From the NCBI GenBank assembly GCA_030684515.1, contig JAUXVJ010000011.1:1-64000 (forward strand): a stretch of 64,000 nt of DNA, read 5' to 3'. The first letter of the stretch is position 1, and every line of letters starts with the position of its first letter. The DNA comes from Actinomycetota bacterium. GTDB taxonomy: Bacteria; Actinomycetota; Actinomycetes; S36-B12. Positions 42,553 through 51,923 of the stretch are shown piece after piece. The notes below the pieces were generated by a model. That model ran no database searches. It saw only the letters and a program-made list of their open reading frames with translations, and was not told where the DNA came from. The position numbers were made by a program, and so were the translations under genes.

Positions 42553-42572
42553 GTAGTTGAATGATAAACTAC
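42553..42572. promoter_or_regulatory. Inverted repeat in the pirin promoter
   Basis: GTAGTT (42553-42558) and AACTAC (42567-42572) flank GAATGATA, 21 bases before the pirin ATG and within the divergent TetR-pirin interval. An operator is likely; the -10-like TGATAAACT overlaps it. Which regulator binds is unknown. Confidence 0.45.
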
Positions 42573-42593
42573 TTTCTGTCGAAAGGAGCCACC

Positions 42594-43559
42594 ATGGCTG
42601 CCATCTCTGCTGACCCGCTGACCCTGCCTCGCGTGAGCGCGGATCCCGCTGCAGATCAACGCACGGTAACCAGCGTCACCACTGCACCCCGAGGCTTTGA
42701 GGGCGAGGGTTTCCCTGTCCGCCGTGCCTTCTACGGCATCAGTTCGGCCGACCTTGACCCCTTCATCCACATGGACCAGATGGGAGAGGTGGAGTACGCG
42801 CCGGGAGAGCCCAAGGGCACGCCATGGCATCCACACCGTGGTTTTGAGACCTTCACCTATCTCATTGACGGTCAGTTCATCCATCAGGACTCCAATGGCG
42901 GCGGCGGGCTCATCCTGGACGGCGGCACGCAGTACATGACGGCTGGCAATGGCATCTTGCACATTGAAACTCCACCAGCTCAGCTCGTGGAGTCCGGCGG
43001 CTTGTTCCACGGGCTGCAGCTGTGGATCAACCTTCCTCGAAACAAGAAGCGCATTGACCCGCAATACCAAGATCTGCAAGGCGCAGATTCGGCTCTGCTG
43101 ACCAGTGCCGACGGCGGTGCAGTGCTCCGGGTGCTCGCCGGCGAAATCGACGGACACAAGGGCCCGGGCATCTCCCACACGCCCTTGTCGATCGCACATC
43201 TGACCCTGGCGCCTGGTGCGCAGATCGACATTCCGTGGAGTCCGAGTTTCAACTCGATCGTCTACGCACTTGCCGGATCAGGTTCAGTTGGCATTGAGCA
43301 ACGTCCATTGTCAGCGGGTCAGACGGCCCTCATGCAATATGGAACAGCACTGCGGATCACTGCTGCGCAGAAGCAGGAGTCACGTTCGCCGAACTTCGAA
43401 CTCTTCATCATCGGTGGCGAGCCATTGCGCGAGCCCGTTGTGGCCTACGGACCCTTCGTCATGAGCACTCAAGCCGAGATTGTCGAAGCCTTCGAGGACT
43501 TCCAGGCCGGAAGGCTTGGAGTCATCCCGGCCGATGCGATCCAGCCGCATCGTGTTTGA
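42594..43559 (+). CDS. Pirin family protein (first of two)
   Basis: A 321-residue bicupin with the metal site HPHRGFETFTYLIDG and HIETPP in place of the common HSE. Bacterial pirins have quercetinase-like activity or modulate metabolic enzymes. ATG 42594 follows GAAAGGAG. A second, distinct pirin follows 30 bases later, apparently in one operon. Confidence 0.92.
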   Translation: MAAISADPLTLPRVSADPAADQRTVTSVTTAPRGFEGEGFPVRRAFYGISSADLDPFIHMDQMGEVEYAPGEPKGTPWHPHRGFETFTYLIDGQFIHQDSNGGGGLILDGGTQYMTAGNGILHIETPPAQLVESGGLFHGLQLWINLPRNKKRIDPQYQDLQGADSALLTSADGGAVLRVLAGEIDGHKGPGISHTPLSIAHLTLAPGAQIDIPWSPSFNSIVYALAGSGSVGIEQRPLSAGQTALMQYGTALRITAAQKQESRSPNFELFIIGGEPLREPVVAYGPFVMSTQAEIVEAFEDFQAGRLGVIPADAIQPHRV

Positions 43560-43589
43560 GAATTCGCTTTGAGAACGCGCGGGTGACGC

Positions 43590-44516
43590 GTGACCCTTGT
43601 CGAGGTCATCGGACCTCATGAAGTCGCACTTGGCTCTGATGAAGGACTGCCCGTGCGTCGCACGCTGCCGACGCGCGCCCGCAGCCTCATCGGAGCCTGG
43701 TGCTTTCTTGATCATTACGGGCCAGTTGATGCTGAGCATTCGTCGGGCATGTCGGTTCGTGCACATCCGCACACTGGTCTGCAAACGGTCAGTTGGCTCT
43801 TCTCGGGCTCAATCGACCATCGTGACAGTGCCGGCACGGTGGCCAAGGTGCGTCCCAGTGAAGTGAACCTGATGACTGCTGGCCGGGGTATCAGTCATTC
43901 CGAAACGCCATCAGCCGGCAGTGGGCCATTGCACGGAGTCCAGTTGTGGGTGGCGCTTCCAGACGCACATCGTTGGCGTGAACCAGGCTTTGAGCACTAT
44001 GCACCGGAGCTTGTCAGACACAACGGAGTGCAGGCTTGGGTGTTTCTTGGATCACTGCTCGGCAGCACTTCGCCCGTCACGACATACACGTCCCTGCTTG
44101 GAGCAGAACTCGTGCTGACGGCTGGCACCACGCTTGAACTGGAAGTCGATGCGCGCCATGAGCACGGCTTCCTAATTGATTCGGGAGCCGTGACTGTTGA
44201 GGGGGTTGATGTCGGTCTTCATCATCTGGCATACGTGCGACCTGGCTCATCGACTATCCGCCTGCATGCAGATGCTGATTCGCGAGTAGTTGTTATTGGA
44301 GGTGAACCGCTGGGTGAATCCATCGTCATGTGGTGGAACTTCATCGGTCGATCGCATGAGGAGATCGTCCAGTTTCAGCAGCAATGGAATGCGGAGAATC
44401 GAACGCTCTCGAGACAGCCCGCGGATCACCCAATTTTCGGATGGCCAAATGGAGAAGCTCAGGAGCCAATCTTGGCCCCTGAGCTTCCGCCTGCGCGTAT
44501 GAAATCTCGCGGTTAG
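43590..44516 (+). CDS. Pirin family protein (second)
   Basis: A 308-residue bicupin with RAHPHTGLQTVSWLFSGSIDHRDSAG and the canonical GRGISHSETP. It is clearly diverged from the first pirin, so this is not a recent duplication. GTG start. Its stop overlaps the convergent acyl-CoA dehydrogenase stop. Confidence 0.92.
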   Translation: MTLVEVIGPHEVALGSDEGLPVRRTLPTRARSLIGAWCFLDHYGPVDAEHSSGMSVRAHPHTGLQTVSWLFSGSIDHRDSAGTVAKVRPSEVNLMTAGRGISHSETPSAGSGPLHGVQLWVALPDAHRWREPGFEHYAPELVRHNGVQAWVFLGSLLGSTSPVTTYTSLLGAELVLTAGTTLELEVDARHEHGFLIDSGAVTVEGVDVGLHHLAYVRPGSSTIRLHADADSRVVVIGGEPLGESIVMWWNFIGRSHEEIVQFQQQWNAENRTLSRQPADHPIFGWPNGEAQEPILAPELPPARMKSRG

Positions 44517-45730
44517 CTCTTCTTCTTGCCCGCGAGGAACACCTTCGAGCCTGGGTAGGAAGCCTTGGGAAGTCCCAGCACATGCTGGGCAATGATCGTC
44601 CGGAAGACCTCGACGGTACCGCCGTAGGTGCCGGTGCCCTGCGCAAATCGATGTGCGTACTCGGCCTCGCCATTGCCGACGCTGCCCTCTTCACTCATCG
44701 GCAGCAAGCCAGCTGGGCCAAGCAGGTCCTGCAGAATGGCCGACTGCTTGACGAGTGCATCCGAAGCGCGAACGCGACCCATGGGACCAGGTGTGCTGAT
44801 GCCGGCTTCGTATTCAACCAATGCAGCGCCAAGACGCTCGCGAACGCGCGCATCCTCGGCCATGCTGCGACCATCTGGACCTGTGGTCTTCTTCGCCCAC
44901 TCAGCTACTTCAAAGATCGAGTCGGCAAGTACCTTGCAGAAGCCAGCGCCGATGGAAAGGTCCGTCAACCCATCTGACATATCCACTCCGATGCTGTGTT
45001 CGGCATCCAGTGGGCCGTGCAGAACACTCCAGCCGTCGTTGACCCCGCCGATGCGGTAACGATCATGGATCTGGACATCTTCGTAGTACACGATGTTGGT
45101 GCGCTCGCCGCTGAAGGTGCGAATGCCTTGAATAGTGACGCCTGGGGTGTCCAGCGGCACCAGGAACATCGTGATGCCCTTGTGCTTAGGCGCATCGGGA
45201 TCGGTACGGGTCACCAGGAAGGTGTAAGTCGACACATGTGCGCCTGTGGTCCACATCTTGGAGCCATTGATGGTCCACATGTCGCCGTCTTGAACAGCGC
45301 GGACCTTGGCATTGGCAATGTCCGAACCACCATCAGGTTCGGAGTAGCCCAGACACAACACGGCCTGTCCTTGAGCGCAGGCCTTGAGAATCGGTTCGCC
45401 AACCTCGGCAGCCATGTACTTGCGCACTGCGGTCATTGGCAGGCTTGAGGTGCCGCGCATCATCATGATGCGGGCATCCTGGCGATCCAGTTCCAGATCC
45501 ATGATTCGCTGCTGCAGGGGAGTGAAGTCGGCGCCACCTTGAATCGCCGGCAATTCGGGGTACAGCCAGCCACGTGCGCCTAGGCCCTCATACACCTTCT
45601 TGTTGAAGCCGTCGCCGAACTCATGCTCCTGGGCGAAGACGTCGGGCGTGAACAACTCGGTGAGGTAGTCGCGAATCTCCTGCTGCAGTGCGCGGTGCTC
45701 TTCGTCCAAGTCAACGAGTGCGAAATCCAT
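44513..45730 (-). CDS. Acyl-CoA dehydrogenase (large subunit of a pair)
   Basis: A 405-residue flavoprotein with CLGYSEPDGGSDIANAKVRA (FAD/substrate loop), WTTGAHVSTYTFLVTRTDP and C-terminal TGTYGGTVEVFRTIIAQHVLGLP. It follows a shorter dehydrogenase gene by 25 bases, as in actinobacterial heteromeric FadE complexes that oxidize steroid or branched acyl-CoAs. ATG 45730 follows GAGGAG. Confidence 0.92.
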   Translation of the reverse strand: MDFALVDLDEEHRALQQEIRDYLTELFTPDVFAQEHEFGDGFNKKVYEGLGARGWLYPELPAIQGGADFTPLQQRIMDLELDRQDARIMMMRGTSSLPMTAVRKYMAAEVGEPILKACAQGQAVLCLGYSEPDGGSDIANAKVRAVQDGDMWTINGSKMWTTGAHVSTYTFLVTRTDPDAPKHKGITMFLVPLDTPGVTIQGIRTFSGERTNIVYYEDVQIHDRYRIGGVNDGWSVLHGPLDAEHSIGVDMSDGLTDLSIGAGFCKVLADSIFEVAEWAKKTTGPDGRSMAEDARVRERLGAALVEYEAGISTPGPMGRVRASDALVKQSAILQDLLGPAGLLPMSEEGSVGNGEAEYAHRFAQGTGTYGGTVEVFRTIIAQHVLGLPKASYPGSKVFLAGKKKS

Positions 45731-45755
45731 GGGGGCTCCTCTTCCTTTCCGTGAA

Positions 45756-46805
45756 CTACTTGGCCGATGCCAGAACGTGGTCGCCAATTTCGGCGAGATG
45801 TGCGCTCGGGTCGCCCGCGAGTGCGCTCCAACCCTTGCTGCGCAGGAAGTACAAACTCACGTCCGCTTCAAGGGTAAAGCCAAGACCGCCCTGGAAATGG
45901 GCAGCGTTGGTGGTGCCGTGTGTTGCGGTCTGCGCGCTGTAGACCATGGCAACGGCCGGCAGCTCAGGACGCTCGTCAGGTTCGTTGTCCAAGAACCAAG
46001 CGGCTTTGCGAGCGATATTGCGGGCGCCTGCAATATTGGTGACGATGTCAGTCAGTGGGAATGCCACACCTTGCAGGGTCGAGATGAGCACGCCCATCGT
46101 CTCGCGCGTCTTGGTGAACTCCACAGTCAAAGCCAGAGCAGCCTCGGTCATGCCGACAAGGGCACTGGCCATGAGCACCATTCGCTCGTCATGGGCGCGC
46201 GTGTAGATCTTGTGCGCACTGGCTCCGCTCGCAATGACGATTCGATCTGAGACCGCATCGAAGTCCCACCAAGCCAATGGTGTGTGACCTTGGTTTCGCA
46301 CATGAGCAGGCGACTTCTCCAAGGTGTACAGGACCAGGTCATCGCCAGTCAGGCCGAGCACGCTCTTGGCAATCGCACCGGCCGGGACCAACTGCTTGGA
46401 ACCGGGCTGAATGGGAAAACTTGCCAGCGCGAGGATGTGTGAGCCATCAGCGGCACCAGCCAGCACCTGATCCATGGCTGCATTTGACGCCGAGGCTAGG
46501 GCTCGCGACGTGACCACATGCTCGATGTATGGCACGGGGGCCACTGCCCGTCCGAATTCTTCGGCAACAAGAGCAAGCTCCACTACCCCGGCCCCATCGC
46601 CACCGGCCGACTCTGGCAGGCCCATGGTGCAGGTGCCCATCTCAACGAGGCGATCCCAGAGATTCTGATCGAAGCCAAGAGGTTCAGCGTCTCGCACTAC
46701 TGAAGTGGGGCATTGATCGCGAAAGAAATCGCCGAAGGCAACGAGGACTTCTTGGCCAATCTCCTCCAAGGTGTAGTCCTGACGGCGCAGTTCATACAGA
46801 TCCAA
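45756..46805 (-). CDS. Acyl-CoA dehydrogenase-like protein (small subunit of a pair)
   Basis: A 349-residue acyl-CoA dehydrogenase-fold protein (EEIGQEVLVAFGDFFRDQCPTS; GLPESAGGDGAGVVELALVAEEFGRAVAPVPYIEHVV). It is shorter and lacks the usual catalytic base region seen in its neighbour, as expected for the partner subunit in alpha2beta2 FadE complexes. Same operon as 44513-45730. Confidence 0.9.
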   Translation of the reverse strand: MDLYELRRQDYTLEEIGQEVLVAFGDFFRDQCPTSVVRDAEPLGFDQNLWDRLVEMGTCTMGLPESAGGDGAGVVELALVAEEFGRAVAPVPYIEHVVTSRALASASNAAMDQVLAGAADGSHILALASFPIQPGSKQLVPAGAIAKSVLGLTGDDLVLYTLEKSPAHVRNQGHTPLAWWDFDAVSDRIVIASGASAHKIYTRAHDERMVLMASALVGMTEAALALTVEFTKTRETMGVLISTLQGVAFPLTDIVTNIAGARNIARKAAWFLDNEPDERPELPAVAMVYSAQTATHGTTNAAHFQGGLGFTLEADVSLYFLRSKGWSALAGDPSAHLAEIGDHVLASAK

Positions 46806-46853
46806 CGTGTTCCTCCCGGGTCAAGTGAAGCGTTCTACGCGCGTAGCCTCGCG

Positions 46854-47567
46854 TCAAGCGGTTTGCACACGGTCGATCGATGAGATGTGCAGGCGTTGGT
46901 CAAGAATGTCAATCAGCTTTGGCAGTTGGCATAGGGGGGTCGTGGCGCTGGTTCCGGCTCGGGTGGCAGCCGCTGAGATCTGGTCGGTCAGCACTCCCGG
47001 GAAGAGCGTGAATGTTGCTACGACTGGAGCCAGACCGGTGCGCTGCTGCAAGTCCTGCACACCAGCCACAATTGCGTCCCCTGATTCGCTGACAATGGCC
47101 AGGACGACTTCGCGCCCACTTTGTGCTGCCCAGGTTTCTGCAAGTGCCTGAGTGGAGGCTAAGGCGGCGGGAGTTCGTCCGCCTGCCCATGCCAGCACGA
47201 CAGGCACTCCGGCAGGGATAAGTGATTCAAGGGCGAGCCCAAGGCTTGGATCCATGCCGATGGTCTTGCCGACTTCAAGAGTCATGCGGTGGTCACGTTC
47301 TGCGCGCGCTATGGCATCTGGGATATCGCGAATGGCATGGGTGGCCTCAGTGAGGATCAGTGGCAGTACGCGCACCTTGGTGATGGTGCCTGAGTCCAGT
47401 TCGCGGCCTATCGCTGCGGTCAAAGTGGGCCAGTTGTGCTGAAGGTAGGCGATGCGCACCATTGGTCCCTGGAGATGTCGCTCGAAGTCGGCTGCGATAG
47501 CGGCAGCGGCTTCGCTGGAGCGCGGGTCGGGGCTGCCATGCGCCAACAGAACTACAAGTTCGCCCAT
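46854..47567 (-). CDS. Sirohydrochlorin ferrochelatase (CbiX/Che1-like)
   Basis: A 237-residue CbiX-family chelatase (VVLLAHGSPDPRSSEAAAAIAADF... with the metal-binding His). It inserts iron into sirohydrochlorin to make siroheme for the sulfite reductase. Last gene of the sulfate assimilation operon, 3 bases after the siroheme synthase; mycobacteria have the same relation (che1 after cysH). Confidence 0.88.
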   Translation of the reverse strand: MGELVVLLAHGSPDPRSSEAAAAIAADFERHLQGPMVRIAYLQHNWPTLTAAIGRELDSGTITKVRVLPLILTEATHAIRDIPDAIARAERDHRMTLEVGKTIGMDPSLGLALESLIPAGVPVVLAWAGGRTPAALASTQALAETWAAQSGREVVLAIVSESGDAIVAGVQDLQQRTGLAPVVATFTLFPGVLTDQISAAATRAGTSATTPLCQLPKLIDILDQRLHISSIDRVQTA

Positions 47568-47570
47568 GAT

Positions 47571-48788
47571 CTAGCTCGAGACCTGGTGCAAAGACGTCTG
47601 CGCAGAGAGCATATTTGGCACGGACACCACGTCGCCGATCACTATGACTGCGGGATTGCGGACGCCAACTTCTTCAGCGCGATCCACGATCGACTCCAGA
47701 GTGCCCACAGTCACGCGTTGCTTGCTGGAGCTGGCCTCTTCAATGATCGCTACTGGCGTTGACCCATGCTTGCCTGCTGAAACCAAGCCGCTCACAAGTC
47801 TGGGAAGGCTTGCCACACCCATCAGTACAACGAGGGTGAGTTGCAATTGTGCAAGAGGTGCGAGATCTGCGAGCGGATGCCCAGTGATGACGACGTAGCC
47901 GTTGGCCAGACCGCGATGCGTGACAGGAATGCCAGCAGCGCCCGGGGCAGCGACAGCTGAACTGATGCCTGGAATCACTTCAACTGTGACACCTGCGGCG
48001 ACGCACGCTTGCACTTCTTCAGAACCGCGCCCAAAAACAAACGGGTCACCGCCCTTCAGACGGACGACGCGCTTGCCAAGCCTGGCTCGATCAACAATCA
48101 CTGCGTTGATCTCATCCTGAGTCAGTGACTGATGGCCCGGACTCTTGCCGGCTTCGATCAACTCAACATCGTCATCGAGGCTTTCGAGCAGGCTGACAGG
48201 GCCCAAGCGGTCAAACACGACGACATCAGCCATCGCAAGTGCGCGACGTCCACGGATGGTGATGAGATCTGGATCCCCAGGACCACCACCAATGAGCACC
48301 ACGTGTCCATCGGACGGACGCACGCGTCGCACAGGTAAGGATCCGTCCTTGAGCTGATCTGCGACCGCATCGCGAATTGCTGCAGCCCTTCTGGGGTCGG
48401 CTCCTGCAGTCACGGCGATGGTGATGTCGTCAACGCTGGTAGATGCAGGAGTCCAGGCCTCAGAAAGCAAAGCCTGATCTGCGCGTATGCACCAGATTCC
48501 TGCCGCGTGGGCTTCAGCTGCGACGGCCTCATTGACTCCCGCGACATCAGTGAGTGCGTGGACAAGCCAGGCTCCCGCGGTGTCACCGGATTCAAAGCCA
48601 CGAATGGTCAACTCAATCGAGCCCTGTTGGCTAAGCGTGAGGATCGATTCGGCGACCGATGGCGCGATGACGAGTACTCGAGCTCCAGCTGCAAGCAGTG
48701 CGGGGATTCTTCTTCGAGCAACAGCGCCCGCGCCCACAACGATCACCCGCTTACCCGCCAGGTTCAGCGAGATGGGGTAGCTGCTCAT
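47571..48788 (-). CDS. cysG: Siroheme synthase: precorrin-2 dehydrogenase / uroporphyrinogen-III methyltransferase
   Basis: A 405-residue fusion. The N-terminal NAD-binding precorrin-2 dehydrogenase-like domain (SLNLAGKRVIVVGAGAVARRR, ~1-165) is followed by a SAM-dependent SUMT domain (VVLIGGGPGDPDLITIRGRRAL...; LKGGDPFVFGRGSEE). ATG 48788 overlaps the cysH stop as ATGA. Supplies the siroheme backbone; the separate chelatase follows. Confidence 0.93.
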   Translation of the reverse strand: MSSYPISLNLAGKRVIVVGAGAVARRRIPALLAAGARVLVIAPSVAESILTLSQQGSIELTIRGFESGDTAGAWLVHALTDVAGVNEAVAAEAHAAGIWCIRADQALLSEAWTPASTSVDDITIAVTAGADPRRAAAIRDAVADQLKDGSLPVRRVRPSDGHVVLIGGGPGDPDLITIRGRRALAMADVVVFDRLGPVSLLESLDDDVELIEAGKSPGHQSLTQDEINAVIVDRARLGKRVVRLKGGDPFVFGRGSEEVQACVAAGVTVEVIPGISSAVAAPGAAGIPVTHRGLANGYVVITGHPLADLAPLAQLQLTLVVLMGVASLPRLVSGLVSAGKHGSTPVAIIEEASSSKQRVTVGTLESIVDRAEEVGVRNPAVIVIGDVVSVPNMLSAQTSLHQVSS

Positions 48789-49492
48789 GTGTGCAGGCCG
48801 CACTCGATCTTGTCCTGGCCGGCCCAACGTCCAGAGCGAGGGTCAGCACCGGGAGCAACACGCGCGGTGCATGGACCACAGCCGATAGAGGGGTATCCGT
48901 TGTACATCAAGGGATTCACCGGCACATCGTTCTCAAGGGTGTAGCGCAGCAGATCGTCGTCCGACCAATGCAGCATGGGGGAGATCTTCAGCACTCCACG
49001 CTTCTCATCGAACTGCACGACGGGAACCTCTTCGCGAGTCGGCGATGAGGCGATGCGCAGTCCGGTGATCCAGGCCTCGTAGCCGATAAGGGATTCCTCC
49101 ATCGGAAGCACTTTGCGCAGCTGGCAGCAAAGGTCAGGATCGCGCGCCCAGAGATCCTTGCCATATTGCGCATCTTGCTCAGCGATCGACTGCACTGGGG
49201 TGATCGTGATCAGGTTGATGTTGGTGCGGGCCACCAGGTCGTCGCGGGTGGCGAGGGTCTCAGGGAAGTGATAGCCGGTGTCAAGGAACACCACAGGAAT
49301 CTCGGGAGCGATGGTGGAGATGAGGTGCGACATCGAGGTGTTCGCCATGGCTTGAGTCGAGACCACGCGCCCGGCAAAGGAATCTGCGGCCCAACGGATC
49401 ACCTCAGCGGCGTCGGCGCCCTCAAGCCCTGCGGTGGCATATCGAGCGACGGCTTGTAGGACGCGAGCGTCACTTCTTTGCACAACGGTCAT
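48785..49492 (-). CDS. cysH: Adenylylsulfate (APS-type) reductase
   Basis: A 235-residue reductase with the iron-sulfur cysteines of APS reductases (LCCQLRKV and GCGPCT) and the catalytic C-terminal ECGLHT. The paired CC/CxxC points to a [4Fe-4S] APS reductase rather than a PAPS enzyme. It is coupled by ATGA to both neighbours. Confidence 0.93.
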   Translation of the reverse strand: MTVVQRSDARVLQAVARYATAGLEGADAAEVIRWAADSFAGRVVSTQAMANTSMSHLISTIAPEIPVVFLDTGYHFPETLATRDDLVARTNINLITITPVQSIAEQDAQYGKDLWARDPDLCCQLRKVLPMEESLIGYEAWITGLRIASSPTREEVPVVQFDEKRGVLKISPMLHWSDDDLLRYTLENDVPVNPLMYNGYPSIGCGPCTARVAPGADPRSGRWAGQDKIECGLHT

Positions 49493-51153
49493 CTGATCGC
49501 CTCATCATCTGCCCGTAGGGCCCAGGTGCTGAACGACTCGTCATCTTCACGCTCCTCGGTGAAGCGATTCACCACTCGTTCGATGTAGTTGGGAAGCTCA
49601 TCGGCTGGGAGGCGCAAGCCCTTGACAGTCCGTCCAAAGCCCGACTCATGACCAAGTCGGCCACCGAGGTGAATCTGAAAGCCTTCAACATCGTTGCCAT
49701 CAGCATCCAGGGCACGCATGCCCTTCAAGCCGATGTCAGCAACCTGAATCCGCGCGCAGGAGTTCGGGCAACCGTTGATGTGCACAGCCAGCGGCAGGTT
49801 GTACTCAGGCAGCCGCTCTTCCAACTCCGAGATCAGGGCAGTTGCACGATCCTTGGTGTTGGTGATGGCCAGCTTGCAGAATTCAACACCTGTGCATGCC
49901 ATCGTGCTGCGGCGGAACTGGGTCGGAAAGACCTCAAGCCCGATTGTGCGAAGAGCTGTGACAAGCGCCTCGACATTTGCTGGCTCAACATTGAGCACGA
50001 CGATCTTCTGATCAGCAGTCAAGTGCACGCGATCGGAGCCGGCGGCCTCGGCAATATCGGCGAGTGCGGCAAGTCGCTCCCCGGACAGTCGACCAACAGT
50101 GGGAGCGGCTCCGACGTAGTTGCGGCCGTCCTTCTGTGGATACACGCCAACGTGGTCGCGCTGGCCGGTTTCGTCAATCGACGGGCCGTCGATGAGCTTG
50201 CGACCCAGGTAATCGTCCTCAAGCACCTGGCGGAATTTCTCGGCACCCCAATCAGAGACCAGGAACTTCAGGCGGGCCTTGGTGCGCAGGCGGCGGTAGC
50301 CGTAATCGCGGAAGATCTTGACCACGCTGACCCAGACCTCGGGCACATCTTCGATCGGTACCCATGCGCCAAGACGGACTGCCAAATGCGGATTTGTGGA
50401 AAGTCCGCCACCGACCCAGAGGTCAAATCCCGGTCCATGCTCTGGGTGAACCACCCCGACGAAGGAAATGTCATTGATTTCGTGCGCGACATCCAAGCGC
50501 GGTGAACCGCTGATCGCCGACTTGAACTTGCGGGGCAAGTTGGCCAACTCAGGGTCAAGGAGGAACTTGCTGATGATCTGCTCGATCGCTGGAGTGCCAT
50601 CGATGATCTCGTCAACCGCAACGCCTGCCACTGGTGAGCCCAAGATGACGCGGGGAACGTCACCACAAGCTTGGGCACTGGACAGGCCAACTGCCTCAAG
50701 CCGACGCCAGATCTCTGGCACGTCTTCGATGCGGATCCAGTGGAGTTGGATGTTCTGTCGATCGGTGACGTCAGCAGTGCCCTGACCAAAGTCATTGGAG
50801 ATGCCAGCGATGGTGCGCAATTGCTCCAGAGTCAAGCGACCCCCGTCAGAGCGCACGCGCAGCATGAAATGGGAGTCTTCAAGCTCTTCTGGCTCAAGGG
50901 CAGCGGTCTTGCCGCCATCGATACCGGGCTTTCGCTGCGTGTACAGACCCCACCAGCGAAGACGTCCGCGAAGGTCATCGCTCGGGATGGAGTCAAAGCC
51001 CTCAAGGGCGTAGATGGTCTCCACGCGATGACGCACCGAGAGTCCGTCGGCCTCCTGCTTCATGACCTCATTGGGATTCAATGGGGCATCACCGTCCACC
51101 GCCCATTGGCCATTGGATTTGGCGGGGCGGGTGGTGCCGGTCGTGGTGGTCAT
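49489..51153 (-). CDS. sirA: Ferredoxin-dependent sulfite reductase
   Basis: A 554-residue siroheme/[4Fe-4S] reductase with duplicated halves. The cluster/siroheme cysteines are in TACTGVEFCK (CX5C) and NGCPNSCARIQ (CX3C). It reduces sulfite to sulfide. The order sirA-cysH with a chelatase matches mycobacterial Rv2391-Rv2393. ATG 51153 follows AAAGGAATTC. It is first in the operon, behind the Cys-Cys leader peptide. Confidence 0.93.
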   Translation of the reverse strand: MTTTTGTTRPAKSNGQWAVDGDAPLNPNEVMKQEADGLSVRHRVETIYALEGFDSIPSDDLRGRLRWWGLYTQRKPGIDGGKTAALEPEELEDSHFMLRVRSDGGRLTLEQLRTIAGISNDFGQGTADVTDRQNIQLHWIRIEDVPEIWRRLEAVGLSSAQACGDVPRVILGSPVAGVAVDEIIDGTPAIEQIISKFLLDPELANLPRKFKSAISGSPRLDVAHEINDISFVGVVHPEHGPGFDLWVGGGLSTNPHLAVRLGAWVPIEDVPEVWVSVVKIFRDYGYRRLRTKARLKFLVSDWGAEKFRQVLEDDYLGRKLIDGPSIDETGQRDHVGVYPQKDGRNYVGAAPTVGRLSGERLAALADIAEAAGSDRVHLTADQKIVVLNVEPANVEALVTALRTIGLEVFPTQFRRSTMACTGVEFCKLAITNTKDRATALISELEERLPEYNLPLAVHINGCPNSCARIQVADIGLKGMRALDADGNDVEGFQIHLGGRLGHESGFGRTVKGLRLPADELPNYIERVVNRFTEEREDDESFSTWALRADDEAIR

Positions 51154-51214
51154 GAATTCCTTTAGGGGAGTGAATGCGCAGCGCTGGAACACCAGCAACA
51201 GCAGGGGGGGGTGG

Positions 51215-51236
51215 GTCGCCGAAAAGGGGAGGCGAC
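51215..51236 (-). promoter_or_regulatory. Hairpin after the leader peptide (attenuator candidate)
   Basis: On the minus strand GTCGCC and GGCGAC pair around TCCCCTTTTC, starting at the leader stop codon, followed by a run of eight or nine C. A ribosome stalled at the two Cys codons would cover or alter this fold, so it may be part of the attenuation mechanism ahead of sirA. Confidence 0.5.
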
Positions 51237-51265
51237 TAGCAACAGCGCATTGAAGTCACGCGCAT
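51236..51265 (-). CDS. Cysteine-sensing leader peptide MRVTSMRCC
   Basis: A 9-codon ORF, ATG 51265 to TAG 51236-51238, ending in two consecutive Cys codons (TGT TGC). It lies 82 bases upstream of the sulfite reductase start on the same strand. In mycobacteria, short poly-Cys ORFs ahead of cysteine-synthesis operons act as cysteine-responsive attenuators. The position, peptide and following hairpin fit that class. An internal ATG also exists. Confidence 0.75.
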   Translation of the reverse strand: MRVTSMRCC

Positions 51266-51461
51266 GAGATCAACATGCATGCGGCGCGTGAGGAATGCAA
51301 CTGACATGCGGGGACCATAACTTCCGCTGTGAACGGGTGTCTACGACGAAGCAGACAGTTGCGAAACCTTTGCATCAAGCCGACATTTCGCCTACCGAGA
51401 CCGCCTGGCGCGAGCCAGCGCACACTACGCTTGCGCCCGCCACGATCTAGAGGAGACCTGT

Positions 51462-51884
51462 ATGGAAATCGGCCCAGTTGAGTATCTCGTCGTTGAGTTC
51501 CCCGGCAATGAATTCAACGGCGAAATTGCCCCTGAGATTGCTGCCCTGGCACAGGCCGGAATCGTGCGCATTCTTGATCTGGTATTCATCACCAAAGATG
51601 AGAATGGTGACGTCGTGTGGCTGGAAGCCGACGCGATGCAAGGCGAAGTTGCACTGGGATTCCTGGACAGCTTCGATCAGCTTCAGGGCCTGTTGAATGA
51701 AGATGACATCGCGACCGTTGCTGCCGAACTAGCACCCAATTCCTCAGCTGGACTGATTCTTTGGGAAAACACCTGGGCTGCACGACTGGCTGGCGCAATT
51801 GAGAATGCCAAGGGTCGCGTGGTGGCTCATGAACGCATCCCTCGTGAATTCGTCCTGGAAGCCGCAGCCGCGCTCACAAGCTGA
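51462..51884 (+). CDS. DUF6325-like small protein
   Basis: A 140-residue acidic soluble protein (MEIGPVEYLVVEFPGNEFNGEIAPEIAALAQAGIVRILDLVFITKDENGDV...). The opening GPVEYxVVEFPGN and the 'GIVRILDLxFI.KDxxG' strand match small actinobacterial DUF6325 proteins, which usually lie next to a SHOCT-domain gene, as here. Function unknown. The ribosome site AGAGGAGACC precedes it. Confidence 0.8.
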   Translation: MEIGPVEYLVVEFPGNEFNGEIAPEIAALAQAGIVRILDLVFITKDENGDVVWLEADAMQGEVALGFLDSFDQLQGLLNEDDIATVAAELAPNSSAGLILWENTWAARLAGAIENAKGRVVAHERIPREFVLEAAAALTS

Positions 51885-51923
51885 CCCTGTCCTCACTGCC
51901 ACATCTGATCTAGGGAGACACCA

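Noticed and set aside
51211-51340. SAM-II/cobalamin-type riboswitch ahead of sirA
   Set aside because: No B12 box, no SAM-box conserved elements; the Cys-Cys leader ORF explains the leader region better.
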